Positions 1-7,905 of a stretch of DNA of 24,000 nucleotides are shown in pieces. Position 1 is the stretch's first letter; each line of letters starts with the position of its first letter. The stretch is from NCBI GenBank assembly GCA_045538635.1, contig JAZSRU010000041.1:1-24000 (forward strand). The letters are read 5' to 3'. The position numbers were made by a program, and so were the translations under genes. The stretch comes from RGIG5270 sp045538635. GTDB taxonomy: Bacteria; Verrucomicrobiota; Lentisphaeria; Victivallales; Victivallaceae. The notes under the pieces were generated by a model. The model saw only the letters and a list, made by a program, of their open reading frames with translations. It did not search any database and had not been told where the DNA came from.

Positions 1-150
1 GGGGCTTGGGGAATAGTGAATTGCGACAGCAATGAACGGCAATACCCCAGTGTGGCTGATCGCACCGCAAATAATGCATGACACCACCCAGCCGCTGACA
101 TTCACGCGCCAGCGTAATAAAAGGGCGGGTGGAACGCCGGGTGGAACGCC
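1..150 (-). other. Foreign-looking open frame at window edge
   Basis: One minus-strand frame is open from about position 150 to the window edge and reads with dense coding-like codons. It includes the segment RSTRPFITLARECQRLGG and continues with many Cys, His and Arg residues. By my count 65 of the first 120 bases are G/C, clearly more than the AT-rich sequence at 151-221, and the leucine, glutamine and arginine codons (CTG, CAG, CGG) differ from the rest of the window. From memory the peptide resembles one encoded in enterobacterial P4-like prophage (ash-type) regions, but I cannot check this. It has no visible start or end here. It could be a gene fragment, a horizontally acquired remnant or an assembly artefact. 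Confidence 0.3.
127..150. repeat. Tandem duplicate of 12-mer GGGTGGAACGCC
   Basis: The 12-mer occurs twice with no gap (127-138 and 139-150), preceded by AAGGGC and followed by a C-run and TTGCA-TATAAAAAATCAGT. One copy recurs at 13331-13342 in a similar setting: AAAAGGC before it, and a pyrimidine-rich stretch with CCCCTGCAAAAAATCAGT after it. Both sites lie just downstream of the last gene of a minus-strand operon (prmC and tpiA). Confidence 0.7.
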
Positions 151-221
151 CCCCCTTGCAATATAAAAAATCAGTCAATGTTCAGTACAGAGTCTAACAT
201 AATTAAAAACGAAGATTGATT
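151..221. other. AT-rich stretch downstream of prmC, weak terminator signal
   Basis: On the minus strand prmC is followed by AAAATCA and, about 40 bases later, by TGATTTTTT. These could pair as a long-loop stem ending in a T-run (roughly 163-221). The geometry is poor, so this is only a possible terminator. The same CTGATTTTTT motif occurs in the much better terminator after tpiA. Confidence 0.25.
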
Positions 222-1031
222 TTACTTCATATCGGCTTTTACGAAGCGTGAACGGTCGGTATAATCTTTTATTATTTCAACATTCTGCCAATTATTTTCG
301 CGCATAAGCTGTGTCAGACGCTGATCCTGCGATGGATCGATTTCAAAAAACGCAGCACCATCTTTTTTCATAAAATGCGGCAGTTGAGCGAGTGAGCGTA
401 TTATGATTTCAAGTCCGGCATCATCTGCAGTAAGCGCCAGCTGCGGTTCATATTCACGCACTTCAGCTTGAGCAACAGCATAATCCGCAAATGGCACATA
501 GGGCAAATTAGCTCCGATTGCATCAAATTTCAAATCAACCGGACAATTTGTCAGCAAATCACTTTCAATAAATTTTATATTTGAAACATTAAGTTTTGCA
601 GCGTTCAATTCTGCTGTTTTCAATGCATCTTTGCTTATATCAAACGCATAAACCTGAACATCGGCTCTTTCCAATGCAACAGAAATCCCGATACATCCTG
701 AACCGCATCCGATATCAGCCATCACTCCATTCTGCGGCAGAAAATCAATCAGCTTTTCGACCATTATTTCTGTTTCCGGACGCGGAATCAGCACTGCCGG
801 GGAAACAATAAACTCGCTGTTGAAAAAAAAGGCTTTGCCAAGAATATACTGGATCGGTTCACGCTTTTTGCGCCGCTCAAGAACAGCTTGAATTTTGCTC
901 AAATCGGCATCGGAAACTTTTTGAAAAACATCATTGCCGTACAAATATTCAATCACAAGTCGCGCCTCCGCTTCCGGCGAATCGACTTTCAAGGCAGCAA
1001 ATTCCGCAGTTATGTATTGCAAAAGATTCAT
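222..1031 (-). CDS. prmC: Peptide chain release factor N5-glutamine methyltransferase
   Basis: PrmC (HemK) methylates the glutamine of the GGQ motif in release factors RF1 and RF2, using S-adenosylmethionine in the cytoplasm. The protein has the helical N-terminal domain and then a Rossmann methyltransferase domain with the SAM-binding DIGCGSGCIG segment. The catalytic motif reads N175-L-P-Y178 instead of the usual NPPY, an unusual second residue. I chose the ATG at 1031 because it overlaps the mutM stop as ATGA, has AGGCGG upstream, and gives an N-terminus (MNLLQYI) that lines up with known PrmC proteins. The frame stays open upstream to 1061. The length is 269 residues, close to the usual 270-280. 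It is the last gene of the greA operon, and its translation is probably coupled to mutM. The family call is secure. Confidence 0.93.
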   Translation of the reverse strand: MNLLQYITAEFAALKVDSPEAEARLVIEYLYGNDVFQKVSDADLSKIQAVLERRKKREPIQYILGKAFFFNSEFIVSPAVLIPRPETEIMVEKLIDFLPQNGVMADIGCGSGCIGISVALERADVQVYAFDISKDALKTAELNAAKLNVSNIKFIESDLLTNCPVDLKFDAIGANLPYVPFADYAVAQAEVREYEPQLALTADDAGLEIIIRSLAQLPHFMKKDGAAFFEIDPSQDQRLTQLMRENNWQNVEIIKDYTDRSRFVKADMK

Positions 1032-1849
1032 TTCCGCCTGATTTTCTGACATTCCGGGCAATAAAAAGAACTTCTGCCCCCCTGAACGATACGCTCAATC
1101 ACTGAACCGCATACAGGACATTCACTGCCGTTTTTACCGTAAATTTTCAACTCTCTGGCAAACGCTCCCTGCGAGCCGTCAACATGACGGAAATCTGAAA
1201 TCGTACTGCCGCCGCACTCAATAGCAAAATTCAAAATCCGCTTGATTTCACTCACCAGCACTTTGCATTGCTGCAAGGTCAGTTCATTTGCCGGAAGTTC
1301 CGGATGGACCCCTGCGGCAAAAAGAACTTCCGCAGCATAAATATTGCCAACACCGGTAACAACGGCATTATCAGTGATAAAAAGTTTGGCGGGAGTCTTC
1401 TTTTTCTGCGCTGCATGATAAAGAAATTCACCATTAAACTCATCCGTCAACGGCTCTATACCAAGTTTTTTCAATACCGGAATATCATCATTGGCAAAAT
1501 ACTCCACCTGACTGAAACGGCGTGGACATTCAAACTTCATTATCATACCATTATCCAGATGAAAGAAAATATGTTCGTGTTTGCGCCGTTCAGACGGATT
1601 TTCTATCCGCACGACTCCGGTCATGCCATAATGCATCAGCAGCACTGAATCATCCTCAAAATAGATCAATGAATAACGACCTCTTCTTCTCACCGAAACA
1701 ATTTTTTTATTGCAGACAGGAGCTGTTTCAAGCACATCTATCGGAGTTCGCAAGCGTGGAGAAAAAACCTCAACTCTAACGATCTCAAGTCCGATCAGAC
1801 CTTTTGCCAGAGCGCGGCTGATAGTTTCAACTTCCGGAAGTTCTGGCAT
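1028..1849 (-). CDS. mutM: Formamidopyrimidine-DNA glycosylase
   Basis: MutM (Fpg) removes 8-oxoguanine and ring-opened purines from DNA and nicks the abasic site. The start at 1849 is fixed by the conserved MPELPEVET terminus, whose Pro2 becomes the catalytic N-terminal proline and Glu3 its partner. Also visible are HYGMTG, the PRRF intercalation segment, GVGNIYAAEVLF of the helix-two-turn-helix, and a C-terminal zinc finger (CPVC, then CPEC) preceded by the GGR lesion-binding loop. At the position of the conserved Lys57 of E. coli Fpg there is an arginine (VRRRGRYS). The length of 273 residues is normal. The ATG overlaps the dgt stop by one base (TAATG), and the 3' end overlaps prmC by four bases. 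Confidence 0.95.
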   Translation of the reverse strand: MPELPEVETISRALAKGLIGLEIVRVEVFSPRLRTPIDVLETAPVCNKKIVSVRRRGRYSLIYFEDDSVLLMHYGMTGVVRIENPSERRKHEHIFFHLDNGMIMKFECPRRFSQVEYFANDDIPVLKKLGIEPLTDEFNGEFLYHAAQKKKTPAKLFITDNAVVTGVGNIYAAEVLFAAGVHPELPANELTLQQCKVLVSEIKRILNFAIECGGSTISDFRHVDGSQGAFARELKIYGKNGSECPVCGSVIERIVQGGRSSFYCPECQKIRRK

Positions 1850-3189
1850 TACAAACTGATACCTTTCAATTTTTTGTAAAGCGACAATGCATAGGAATCG
1901 CTCATGCCGCACAGATAATCAAGAACGGTAATTATACGGACATAAGGACGCTCGCACCAGACATCCATATTCATATAACGCTTCATGTCCGGCAGCAAAT
2001 GGATCAATCTGCGGCTGCGCGGAGAAGTATTTGCCCCATTTTCAGCAATATCATTGCAGCTGGCAACAAAAATATCCAGCATACCGGAGAAAAGTTCAAA
2101 TCCGGCAACAACCACCTCTGTAACACGCGGAGTTGTGTAAATAACTTCAGCACTCCGTTTATAAATTTCACCGAGCGGTTCTGCCGCCGCAGTATAATCT
2201 ATGAGCGATTTCTCAAGTCTGCCGTTCAAAAGCTCGTCATGATGCTCTATAAATGCCGCAGTTGCCTGATCAACCAGTTTGCCGATCGCTTTGGAGCGCA
2301 AATATTCAGCTTTCTGAACTTCACTGGCTGAACTGCACATATTATCAATGATTTTTTTATCAGCAATCACTGCGCTGAAGAGTTCCTCAAGTTCGCTGTA
2401 GCGTATGCGCCCCGCAATCAAACCGTCTTCAAAATCAACAACCCTGTATGCAATATCATCCGCCGCCTCAACCAGATATGCCAGAGGATGACGGGCAAAA
2501 CTGTATGTATCAAGCTCAATCAAACCAACTTCCAATGCAACTTCTCTGAAAAGATCTCTGTCCAACTGGAAAAAGTTGAATTTTTTGCCGCCGACACCAT
2601 ACGGCCGCACCGCCGCAGTCGATGTTGACGGATATTTGGCAAATGCTCCGAGAGTGGCACAGGTCAGCTGCATTCCGCCTCTCTGATTCGGATTCTGCAA
2701 TCTGGCAAGGATACGGAATCCCTGAGCATTACCCTCATAACGGGCAATATCACGGATTTCATCATCGCTCATATTTCTGCGGCATGATGCAGCAATTTCA
2801 GAATGTTCAAACCAATACTGCACCGCCTCTTCGCCTGCATGTCCGAACGGAGGATTACCGATATCATGCGCCAATGTCGCCGCCGCGACGATCGCACCGA
2901 CATCACTCGGATATATGCCGAGTTTTTCATTGGCACAAATAAATGCACCTGCTCCGGTTCCAAGCGAACGCCCGATAGATGACGCTTCCATACTGTGTGT
3001 CAGACGGGTACGGACATAATCCGTTTCACTCAAGGGGAAAACCTGCGTTTTATCCTGAAGTCTGCGGAACGGCGCACAAAAAACTATCCGGTCAAAATCC
3101 TGCTGAAAGGGGGAACGCTTGGCCTGAACAGAATCAATATGCTCAACCCCAAGACGGCGGCAGGACAAAAGTTTTTCCCATTTCATCAT
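1849..3189 (-). CDS. dgt: Deoxyguanosinetriphosphate triphosphohydrolase-like HD protein
   Basis: This HD-superfamily enzyme hydrolyses dGTP (in some homologues other dNTPs) to the nucleoside and tripolyphosphate, affecting dNTP pools. The metal site is visible: H65 in TRLTHSMEA, H108-D109 in LAHDIGNPPFGH, and a later Asp in ADDIAYRVVDFEDG. FRRLQDKTQVFPL near residue 42 and the RTRLTHS segment are typical of dGTPases. The ATG at 3189 is preferred because GAGG sits eight bases upstream, overlapping the thiI stop; the frame extends to a TTG at 3225 with no comparable site. The length is 446 residues. It is the third gene of the greA-thiI-dgt-mutM-prmC series. Substrate specificity cannot be read from sequence. 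Confidence 0.92.
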   Translation of the reverse strand: MMKWEKLLSCRRLGVEHIDSVQAKRSPFQQDFDRIVFCAPFRRLQDKTQVFPLSETDYVRTRLTHSMEASSIGRSLGTGAGAFICANEKLGIYPSDVGAIVAAATLAHDIGNPPFGHAGEEAVQYWFEHSEIAASCRRNMSDDEIRDIARYEGNAQGFRILARLQNPNQRGGMQLTCATLGAFAKYPSTSTAAVRPYGVGGKKFNFFQLDRDLFREVALEVGLIELDTYSFARHPLAYLVEAADDIAYRVVDFEDGLIAGRIRYSELEELFSAVIADKKIIDNMCSSASEVQKAEYLRSKAIGKLVDQATAAFIEHHDELLNGRLEKSLIDYTAAAEPLGEIYKRSAEVIYTTPRVTEVVVAGFELFSGMLDIFVASCNDIAENGANTSPRSRRLIHLLPDMKRYMNMDVWCERPYVRIITVLDYLCGMSDSYALSLYKKLKGISL

Positions 3190-3199
3190 ATCCGGGACC

Positions 3200-4405
3200 T
3201 CAAACTCTTTCAGCACCGTCAGCAATAGCAGTCAGAACTGCATCATAATCAGGGATACGGCTCTCCTCCTCCTCTATCGTTGCGATATCAGAAGTTGTTG
3301 CCGCCTGCGACGGAGAAAATACGGTACAGCTGTCAGGAACCTGAACATTGGACAATGCAAAAGTTCCGATTTTTTCAGCGATGCGGATAGTTTCCATTTT
3401 GTCCATTCCAACCAGCGGACGAAGCACCAGCATCGGAGTAGCAGCATCTATGGTACGCATATTCTGCAATGTCTGTGAAGCCACCTGTCCGACAGAATCC
3501 CCGGTAAGCAAAGCTATACGGTGATATTTATCAGCAATTTTTTCTGCAATACGCAGCATACCGCGGCGATAGAGAATAGTACGGTATTTCGGAGTGCAGT
3601 AATCACGCACAAGTTTCTGAAATTCAACCAGATTGCAGAGAAAAAGCTTGCCGCCGCGCTGAAAAAGATTCATATGGTCAGCAATGCGTTTAATCTTGTC
3701 TGTTGTTTCCTGCGGGGTATAGGGATTGCTGTGAAATGCCACGAAATCAACCGGACAACCGCGTTTCATAGTCATATAACAGGCAACAGGAGAATCAATA
3801 CCGCCGGAAAAAAGCGCGACTGCCCCTTCATTACTGCCGACCGGCAAACCGCCCGGACCTTTGCATTCATTCATAAAAAGCAATGCAAATTCATCGCGCA
3901 CCTCACAGCCGAAAGTCACCTGGGCATTATCCAGATCAACTGTCAATCTGCTGTCATCAACTACACTTGTCAAAGCATCTGCAAGGCGGATTTCAATATC
4001 CTTGGAGCAGAGCGGAAACTGTTTATTGCTTCTGCGGGCGCGGACACGGAAAGAAACCGTATTGAATTTTGCAAAATATTCCTCAAAAACGATCGGGGCC
4101 AGTTCCTTGACCTTTGCCTCAAGCACATCCATATCAGCTTCAAGTCTGATTGCCGGCGAAAAACTTTCGATTCCGAATGTCCGTTCCAGAACACGAGAAA
4201 TATTCTGCACTTCCTCTGCATCAAACAATGTTCCGTCTTTTTTCTCGATCCAGATACGCCCCCTCACCCTGCGTACAGGATAATCAAAACCGGCTTTTTT
4301 GAAAAGACAATGGATATTATCGACCAGACAACGCTCGAACATAATGCGGTTGTTGCCCTTGGTCGCAATTTCATGGTAACGGCAAAGGATCGAATTGAAC
4401 ATCAT
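3200..4405 (-). CDS. thiI: tRNA 4-thiouridine sulfurtransferase ThiI
   Basis: ThiI activates uridine 8 of tRNA with ATP and transfers sulfur to make 4-thiouridine; some members also feed sulfur to thiamine synthesis. The order is an N-terminal ferredoxin-like part (ILCRYHEIATKGNNR), a THUMP region (about 60-165) and a PP-loop ATPase domain with SGGIDSP at 200-206. A Cys follows in DSCTVFSP near the C-terminus. There is no C-terminal rhodanese domain, so it is the short 401-residue form found in Bacillus and many other bacteria, in which the persulfide comes from a separate partner. The ATG at 4405 is chosen because AGAGG lies about ten bases upstream and the resulting N-terminus matches the family; the frame extends to a TTG at 4423. 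It begins 14 bases after the greA stop. Confidence 0.93.
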   Translation of the reverse strand: MMFNSILCRYHEIATKGNNRIMFERCLVDNIHCLFKKAGFDYPVRRVRGRIWIEKKDGTLFDAEEVQNISRVLERTFGIESFSPAIRLEADMDVLEAKVKELAPIVFEEYFAKFNTVSFRVRARRSNKQFPLCSKDIEIRLADALTSVVDDSRLTVDLDNAQVTFGCEVRDEFALLFMNECKGPGGLPVGSNEGAVALFSGGIDSPVACYMTMKRGCPVDFVAFHSNPYTPQETTDKIKRIADHMNLFQRGGKLFLCNLVEFQKLVRDYCTPKYRTILYRRGMLRIAEKIADKYHRIALLTGDSVGQVASQTLQNMRTIDAATPMLVLRPLVGMDKMETIRIAEKIGTFALSNVQVPDSCTVFSPSQAATTSDIATIEEEESRIPDYDAVLTAIADGAERV

Positions 4406-4419
4406 TTTGCGCCAGCCTC

Positions 4420-6519
4420 TCAATCCATATCTGCCAGAACAGCTTCTTCAGGAGCGCAAACATCTGCCAAAACGGCTTTTTTGCCATTTGGCAAGCTCAA
4501 TTCTGCGCCTTTTTTCTGATTATAAATAACCTGACCAAGGCGTGTTTTATAGGAAATATAGTTCTTTTCAGGATTTCCGTCCCATGCGCCGAGCAGATAA
4601 TAGGTTTCTTCAGCTCCGTCATTATATTTCAAAGTAATCTTGCTGCCAATAACTGCGACATCTCCGACTTTTACTTTGCGCATATCGATAGGCTGAACAA
4701 ACATGAGTTCCTGTTCCAGCTCACTGCGGCGGTGTGACAGGAAGTTGCGGCGTTCTTTGGCAGCATCAAACTCAGCATTTTCACGGAAGTCGCCGTGAGC
4801 GCGTGCAGCAGACAGAGCGGCACGGTTTTCGGGCTGATGGATTTTGATAATATCATCAAGTTCCTGCATGAGTTTTCGATGTGATTGATTACTGGTATAT
4901 GAGGGTTCATTAGCGCTCTGCTGCTGATTGGAGCGTTTGATTTCCTCTTCACTCATACCGGCTTTAAGGATTTTCTCGCCTGCGCCTTTTTCCAGATGGC
5001 TCTGAAGTTCCTTGGATGAACGGGCAAGTTTAACAATCAAACTCTGACGCTCACCGGAAGTCAGGAACAGAGCAGCCTGCAAAGTGGTGGTAATCTTCAT
5101 CGGATCACCTGCAAGCTGAATCATAAACTTCTGGAATTCGGCATTATCCATCAAAAGATTGCGCAATTCACGCAAACCGTTTGTCCATGCCTTGGGCAAA
5201 CCTTCCTGAGAAAGAGCGCGGATAACATTATCAATATTGAGGTGATGAGTAAGTTTCTGTGAACCTTTTTTGCGGTTCTTCCAAATCCACATGGAGAGGT
5301 CCGCACTGCAGCTGTGCTGTTCTGCAATGAGTTCATCAAGTTCATCCACATCAGCGAGGACAGCGACTCCGGTCAAAGCTTTCTGCGGCAGACGCATTGA
5401 AAGCGCGGCAATGTATGATGTACCGAAAATATCTCTGGTCAATGCACCGAGAACAGCGATATCTTTGGCAGCAAGTTCACTCCAGACAGCAATACCTTCA
5501 TGCGGAGCGCGGATGGGATCAGCCGGCCAGAAAGGACATTTTGACTGAAGAGCAGAGAACATCAAACTGAATTGTTCCGCAGTTCCGCGGCTGCTGACTT
5601 TGACAGTAACTTCCGCCAGGCGTTTAAGTTCGCGTTTGATTACATCATTTTTGAGATTATTGAAAAATACAGCAAATTTCTGAGCCTCTTCATCGCTCAA
5701 AGGAGCAGATGCATCCTCACCGTCAAGCAGCATACTGATTTCCTGCAGAGTACGGCCGTCGCAAGAGCGGCGTTTGGCGGGAGCTGCTGCAGCTGCAGTA
5801 TTGCTCCACCATGTTTCAAATTCTTCAGGACTCATGACAGCAGCCACACCGGCGCGTGCCATCTGCTGCATATGAGCCTCAGTAAGTGGAACTGCTGATT
5901 TGGCAGTAACGATTGCGCGGAATTCATTTGAAGTCATTTTGGTTCTGCCGGAGCGGTCTGCAACTTTGAGAATATCAAGACCGCTGGTCAGAAGAATACC
6001 TGTCACCAGCACCAGATCCAGAGGAACATTTCCGGCGCTGCCGGATGCACCGAACTGATTGACGACAACAGTACCGCCGATAGTATCAATATTGCCGATA
6101 CTGCCCCAGCGTGATGAGCTGTTGAGGAAAACGATCTGACCGTTTTTCATGGCAGAAAGCTTGCGGAATCTGCCGATAATGTTTGACGGCGGCAGATTGG
6201 CATCGCGCAGACCGAGAGCCTTGATAACAGCGGGGCGGTCGAGATAAGGCGGCAGCAGCAGTTTGATCGCAGAAGTCAGCAGCAGACGGAGCTGGGCAGA
6301 ACTTTCAACCGGGAAAGAACAGATTGAAATGATAAAGTTGGCAAGAGTGATATTGAGAGCATCAGGATCAAACTTTTCAAAAAGCAGATTGAGAGCGTCT
6401 TTACATTCTTTAACGCTGTCGGGATTTTTCTCCAATGCTTTGTAAATAGCGTTCAAATTCGCGTTGTTGGGCAATTCTGCACCTTTGAGGAGCAGCTGTT
6501 CTACGGTTTCCTGACTCAT
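4420..6519 (-). CDS. greA: GreA-type transcription elongation factor with large N-terminal extension
   Basis: The last 150 or so residues are a complete GreA: an antiparallel coiled coil with tip GDFRENAEF at 576-584, keeping the two acidic residues (D577, E580) that act in the RNA polymerase secondary channel, then the FKBP-like C-terminal domain (from about 625). GreA stimulates transcript cleavage to rescue backtracked RNA polymerase. Ordinary GreA has about 158 residues; this protein has 699. The first 540 residues are mostly helical, with an alanine-rich linker near 245 and a beta-rich patch (GQIVFLNSSSRWGSIGNI) near 130. Chlamydiae also carry a GreA of about 715 residues with a long N-terminal part, so this fits the PVC superphylum. 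The function of the extension is unknown to me. The start has AAAGAGG upstream, and the gene heads a five-gene operon. Confidence 0.88.
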   Translation of the reverse strand: MSQETVEQLLLKGAELPNNANLNAIYKALEKNPDSVKECKDALNLLFEKFDPDALNITLANFIISICSFPVESSAQLRLLLTSAIKLLLPPYLDRPAVIKALGLRDANLPPSNIIGRFRKLSAMKNGQIVFLNSSSRWGSIGNIDTIGGTVVVNQFGASGSAGNVPLDLVLVTGILLTSGLDILKVADRSGRTKMTSNEFRAIVTAKSAVPLTEAHMQQMARAGVAAVMSPEEFETWWSNTAAAAAPAKRRSCDGRTLQEISMLLDGEDASAPLSDEEAQKFAVFFNNLKNDVIKRELKRLAEVTVKVSSRGTAEQFSLMFSALQSKCPFWPADPIRAPHEGIAVWSELAAKDIAVLGALTRDIFGTSYIAALSMRLPQKALTGVAVLADVDELDELIAEQHSCSADLSMWIWKNRKKGSQKLTHHLNIDNVIRALSQEGLPKAWTNGLRELRNLLMDNAEFQKFMIQLAGDPMKITTTLQAALFLTSGERQSLIVKLARSSKELQSHLEKGAGEKILKAGMSEEEIKRSNQQQSANEPSYTSNQSHRKLMQELDDIIKIHQPENRAALSAARAHGDFRENAEFDAAKERRNFLSHRRSELEQELMFVQPIDMRKVKVGDVAVIGSKITLKYNDGAEETYYLLGAWDGNPEKNYISYKTRLGQVIYNQKKGAELSLPNGKKAVLADVCAPEEAVLADMD

Positions 6520-6591
6520 GTAACACCTCTTTTATTATTTTATCTTGAAAAATTTTGTCATTACAGCCCCGATAAATTTTACCGGAACTAT

Positions 6592-6620
6592 AATATACTT
6601 GCAAAAGCCCTATTTTTCAA
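6592..6620 (-). promoter_or_regulatory. Promoter of the greA operon
   Basis: On the minus strand TTGAAA (6620-6615) and TATATT (6597-6592) are separated by exactly 17 bases, close to the sigma70 consensus. The greA start lies about 70 bases downstream. The same -10 hexamer and spacing recur before the L,D-transpeptidase gene and gdhA. Confidence 0.65.
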
Positions 6621-6643
6621 GAAAAAAAGAAGTAAATAAATAC

Positions 6644-6663
6644 AAAAAATCTCAATCATTGAG
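6644..6663 (-). terminator. Weak terminator after the FAD oxidoreductase gene
   Basis: CTCAATCATTGAG (6651-6663) is an exact inverted repeat with a very short loop, followed on the minus strand by ATTTTTT. The stem is short and AT-rich. Its place just past the oxidoreductase stop and before the greA promoter supports it more than its strength does. Confidence 0.4.
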
Positions 6664-6669
6664 CCTTAT

Positions 6670-7905
6670 TCATATTTCAGATTTAAAAAGTCTGATATTA
6701 CGTTTGTGTAAAACATTCTGCAATTCGCTGCTATTCAATTCAACCACAGAAATATTTCTGTCATGCGCCATTGCCGATGCGACACCGGTTATTTCCCCCG
6801 TCAAAGCGGCAACAGGGATAACTCTTGTCGCTTCCCAGGCATCTCCGACAGAACTGATACAGCGCCCGGCAAAAAGCAGATTTTCCGCTCCATTTGCCGC
6901 ATACAATGACCGGTAAGGTATCTCCCATAATTTTCCCGGCTTGCGCCAGTCGCATGCAACACCGACAGAATCATCAAAACTTTTCTCATCATCACCGCTG
7001 TCAAGCAGATAAGCCCCTTTTACCGCATAGAGTTTGCGCATCTGCGGCATGTTGGCTATTTTTACCGGAAAAAGTGAATTACGGTCAGTTCTGTCAATTT
7101 CATAATGACGGCGCAGAATACGATGATTTTCCAGAATGAAATCACTGACAATTCTGCCGGATGCACCTGTACTTGCTGTAAGTTCAGCAATTTTTTCAGC
7201 TGACATTCCATCATAATATTTTTTTCGGACAGTTTCAGTCATTGAGACTTTGCTTTCGGCATCAAATGCACTCATTGCAACTGCAAAAGAGTCAAAATAT
7301 CTGCCGAAAGCCCCCTGCTCCGCTCTTGAATCATATTCCAATGCCCACGCCGCCATTGAATTTTTTCCCTCAAAACAAGGAAGATTTGCCCGTCTTGCAA
7401 TAATCGCTGACCCGCTGGCATCTATAAATGTATCGGCATAAATCCTGCCTTTGCCGCTTTCATTGCAAACTTCAACAAATTCAACTCTGTCATTTTTGCA
7501 GCATACATCCGTCAAAAGAGTATCATACCAAATATCAACACCGCAGTCAAGCAATAATTTTTCTGCAGAAAGCATGAATGATGCAGGCGAAAATGTACAG
7601 CGGTAACGCTTGGGTTCAATCGCATTTTTTTCATTCTTCCAGTTCGGCGGGATTTCACCCGGTCCGAGAGTGATACTGTCATGCAGAAGTTCTTCAGCAA
7701 TACCATAAATCACCTGTCTGCCGTTGCCGTCACACAACGGAAGATAAATATAAATCAAACCGTTAGTTGCCAAACCGCCTAAAACACAGCTTTTTTCAAG
7801 CAGTATTACTTTTTTGCCGTATCTTGCGGCGGCAAGTGCAGCAGCGATACCGGCAATACCGCCGCCGACAACTGCGACGGTACATGATTTTTCAAAACTA
7901 TTCAT
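6670..7905 (-). CDS. FAD-dependent oxidoreductase (FAD_oxidored family)
   Basis: This is a 411-residue flavoprotein with no signal peptide, so it is probably cytoplasmic. A Rossmann FAD-binding motif G14-G-G-I-A-G19 is followed by E37 at the end of the second strand, a GGLATNG segment, the internal DTFIDASGSAIIARRA dinucleotide-binding strand and a C-terminal FAD motif (GDAWEATRVIPVAALTGEITG). This is the layout of PF12831-type FAD-dependent oxidoreductases, which in Planctomycetes, Lentisphaerae and Bacteroidetes often sit beside carbohydrate-active genes; the substrate is unknown. Its ATG overlaps the DUF4838 stop as ATGA, so translation is probably coupled. It is the last gene of the operator-controlled operon that starts at 11971. 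A sugar or sugar-derivative substrate is inferred only from the neighbours. Confidence 0.85.
   Translation of the reverse strand: MNSFEKSCTVAVVGGGIAGIAAALAAARYGKKVILLEKSCVLGGLATNGLIYIYLPLCDGNGRQVIYGIAEELLHDSITLGPGEIPPNWKNEKNAIEPKRYRCTFSPASFMLSAEKLLLDCGVDIWYDTLLTDVCCKNDRVEFVEVCNESGKGRIYADTFIDASGSAIIARRANLPCFEGKNSMAAWALEYDSRAEQGAFGRYFDSFAVAMSAFDAESKVSMTETVRKKYYDGMSAEKIAELTASTGASGRIVSDFILENHRILRRHYEIDRTDRNSLFPVKIANMPQMRKLYAVKGAYLLDSGDDEKSFDDSVGVACDWRKPGKLWEIPYRSLYAANGAENLLFAGRCISSVGDAWEATRVIPVAALTGEITGVASAMAHDRNISVVELNSSELQNVLHKRNIRLFKSEI

Noticed and set aside
127..150. Possible CRISPR or satellite array
   Set aside because: There are only two abutting 12-base copies with no spacers and no cas genes in the window.
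3200..4405. Thiamine riboswitch or thiamine operon linked to ThiI
   Set aside because: No thi genes or TPP-riboswitch sequence are nearby and the protein lacks the rhodanese domain, so only the tRNA-thiolation role is supported.
3521..4519. 332-codon open frame on the plus strand
   Set aside because: It lies fully opposite thiI and the end of greA, both of which have clear conserved motifs. Its product has no recognisable features and shows the Cys/His/Phe-rich make-up of antisense frames.
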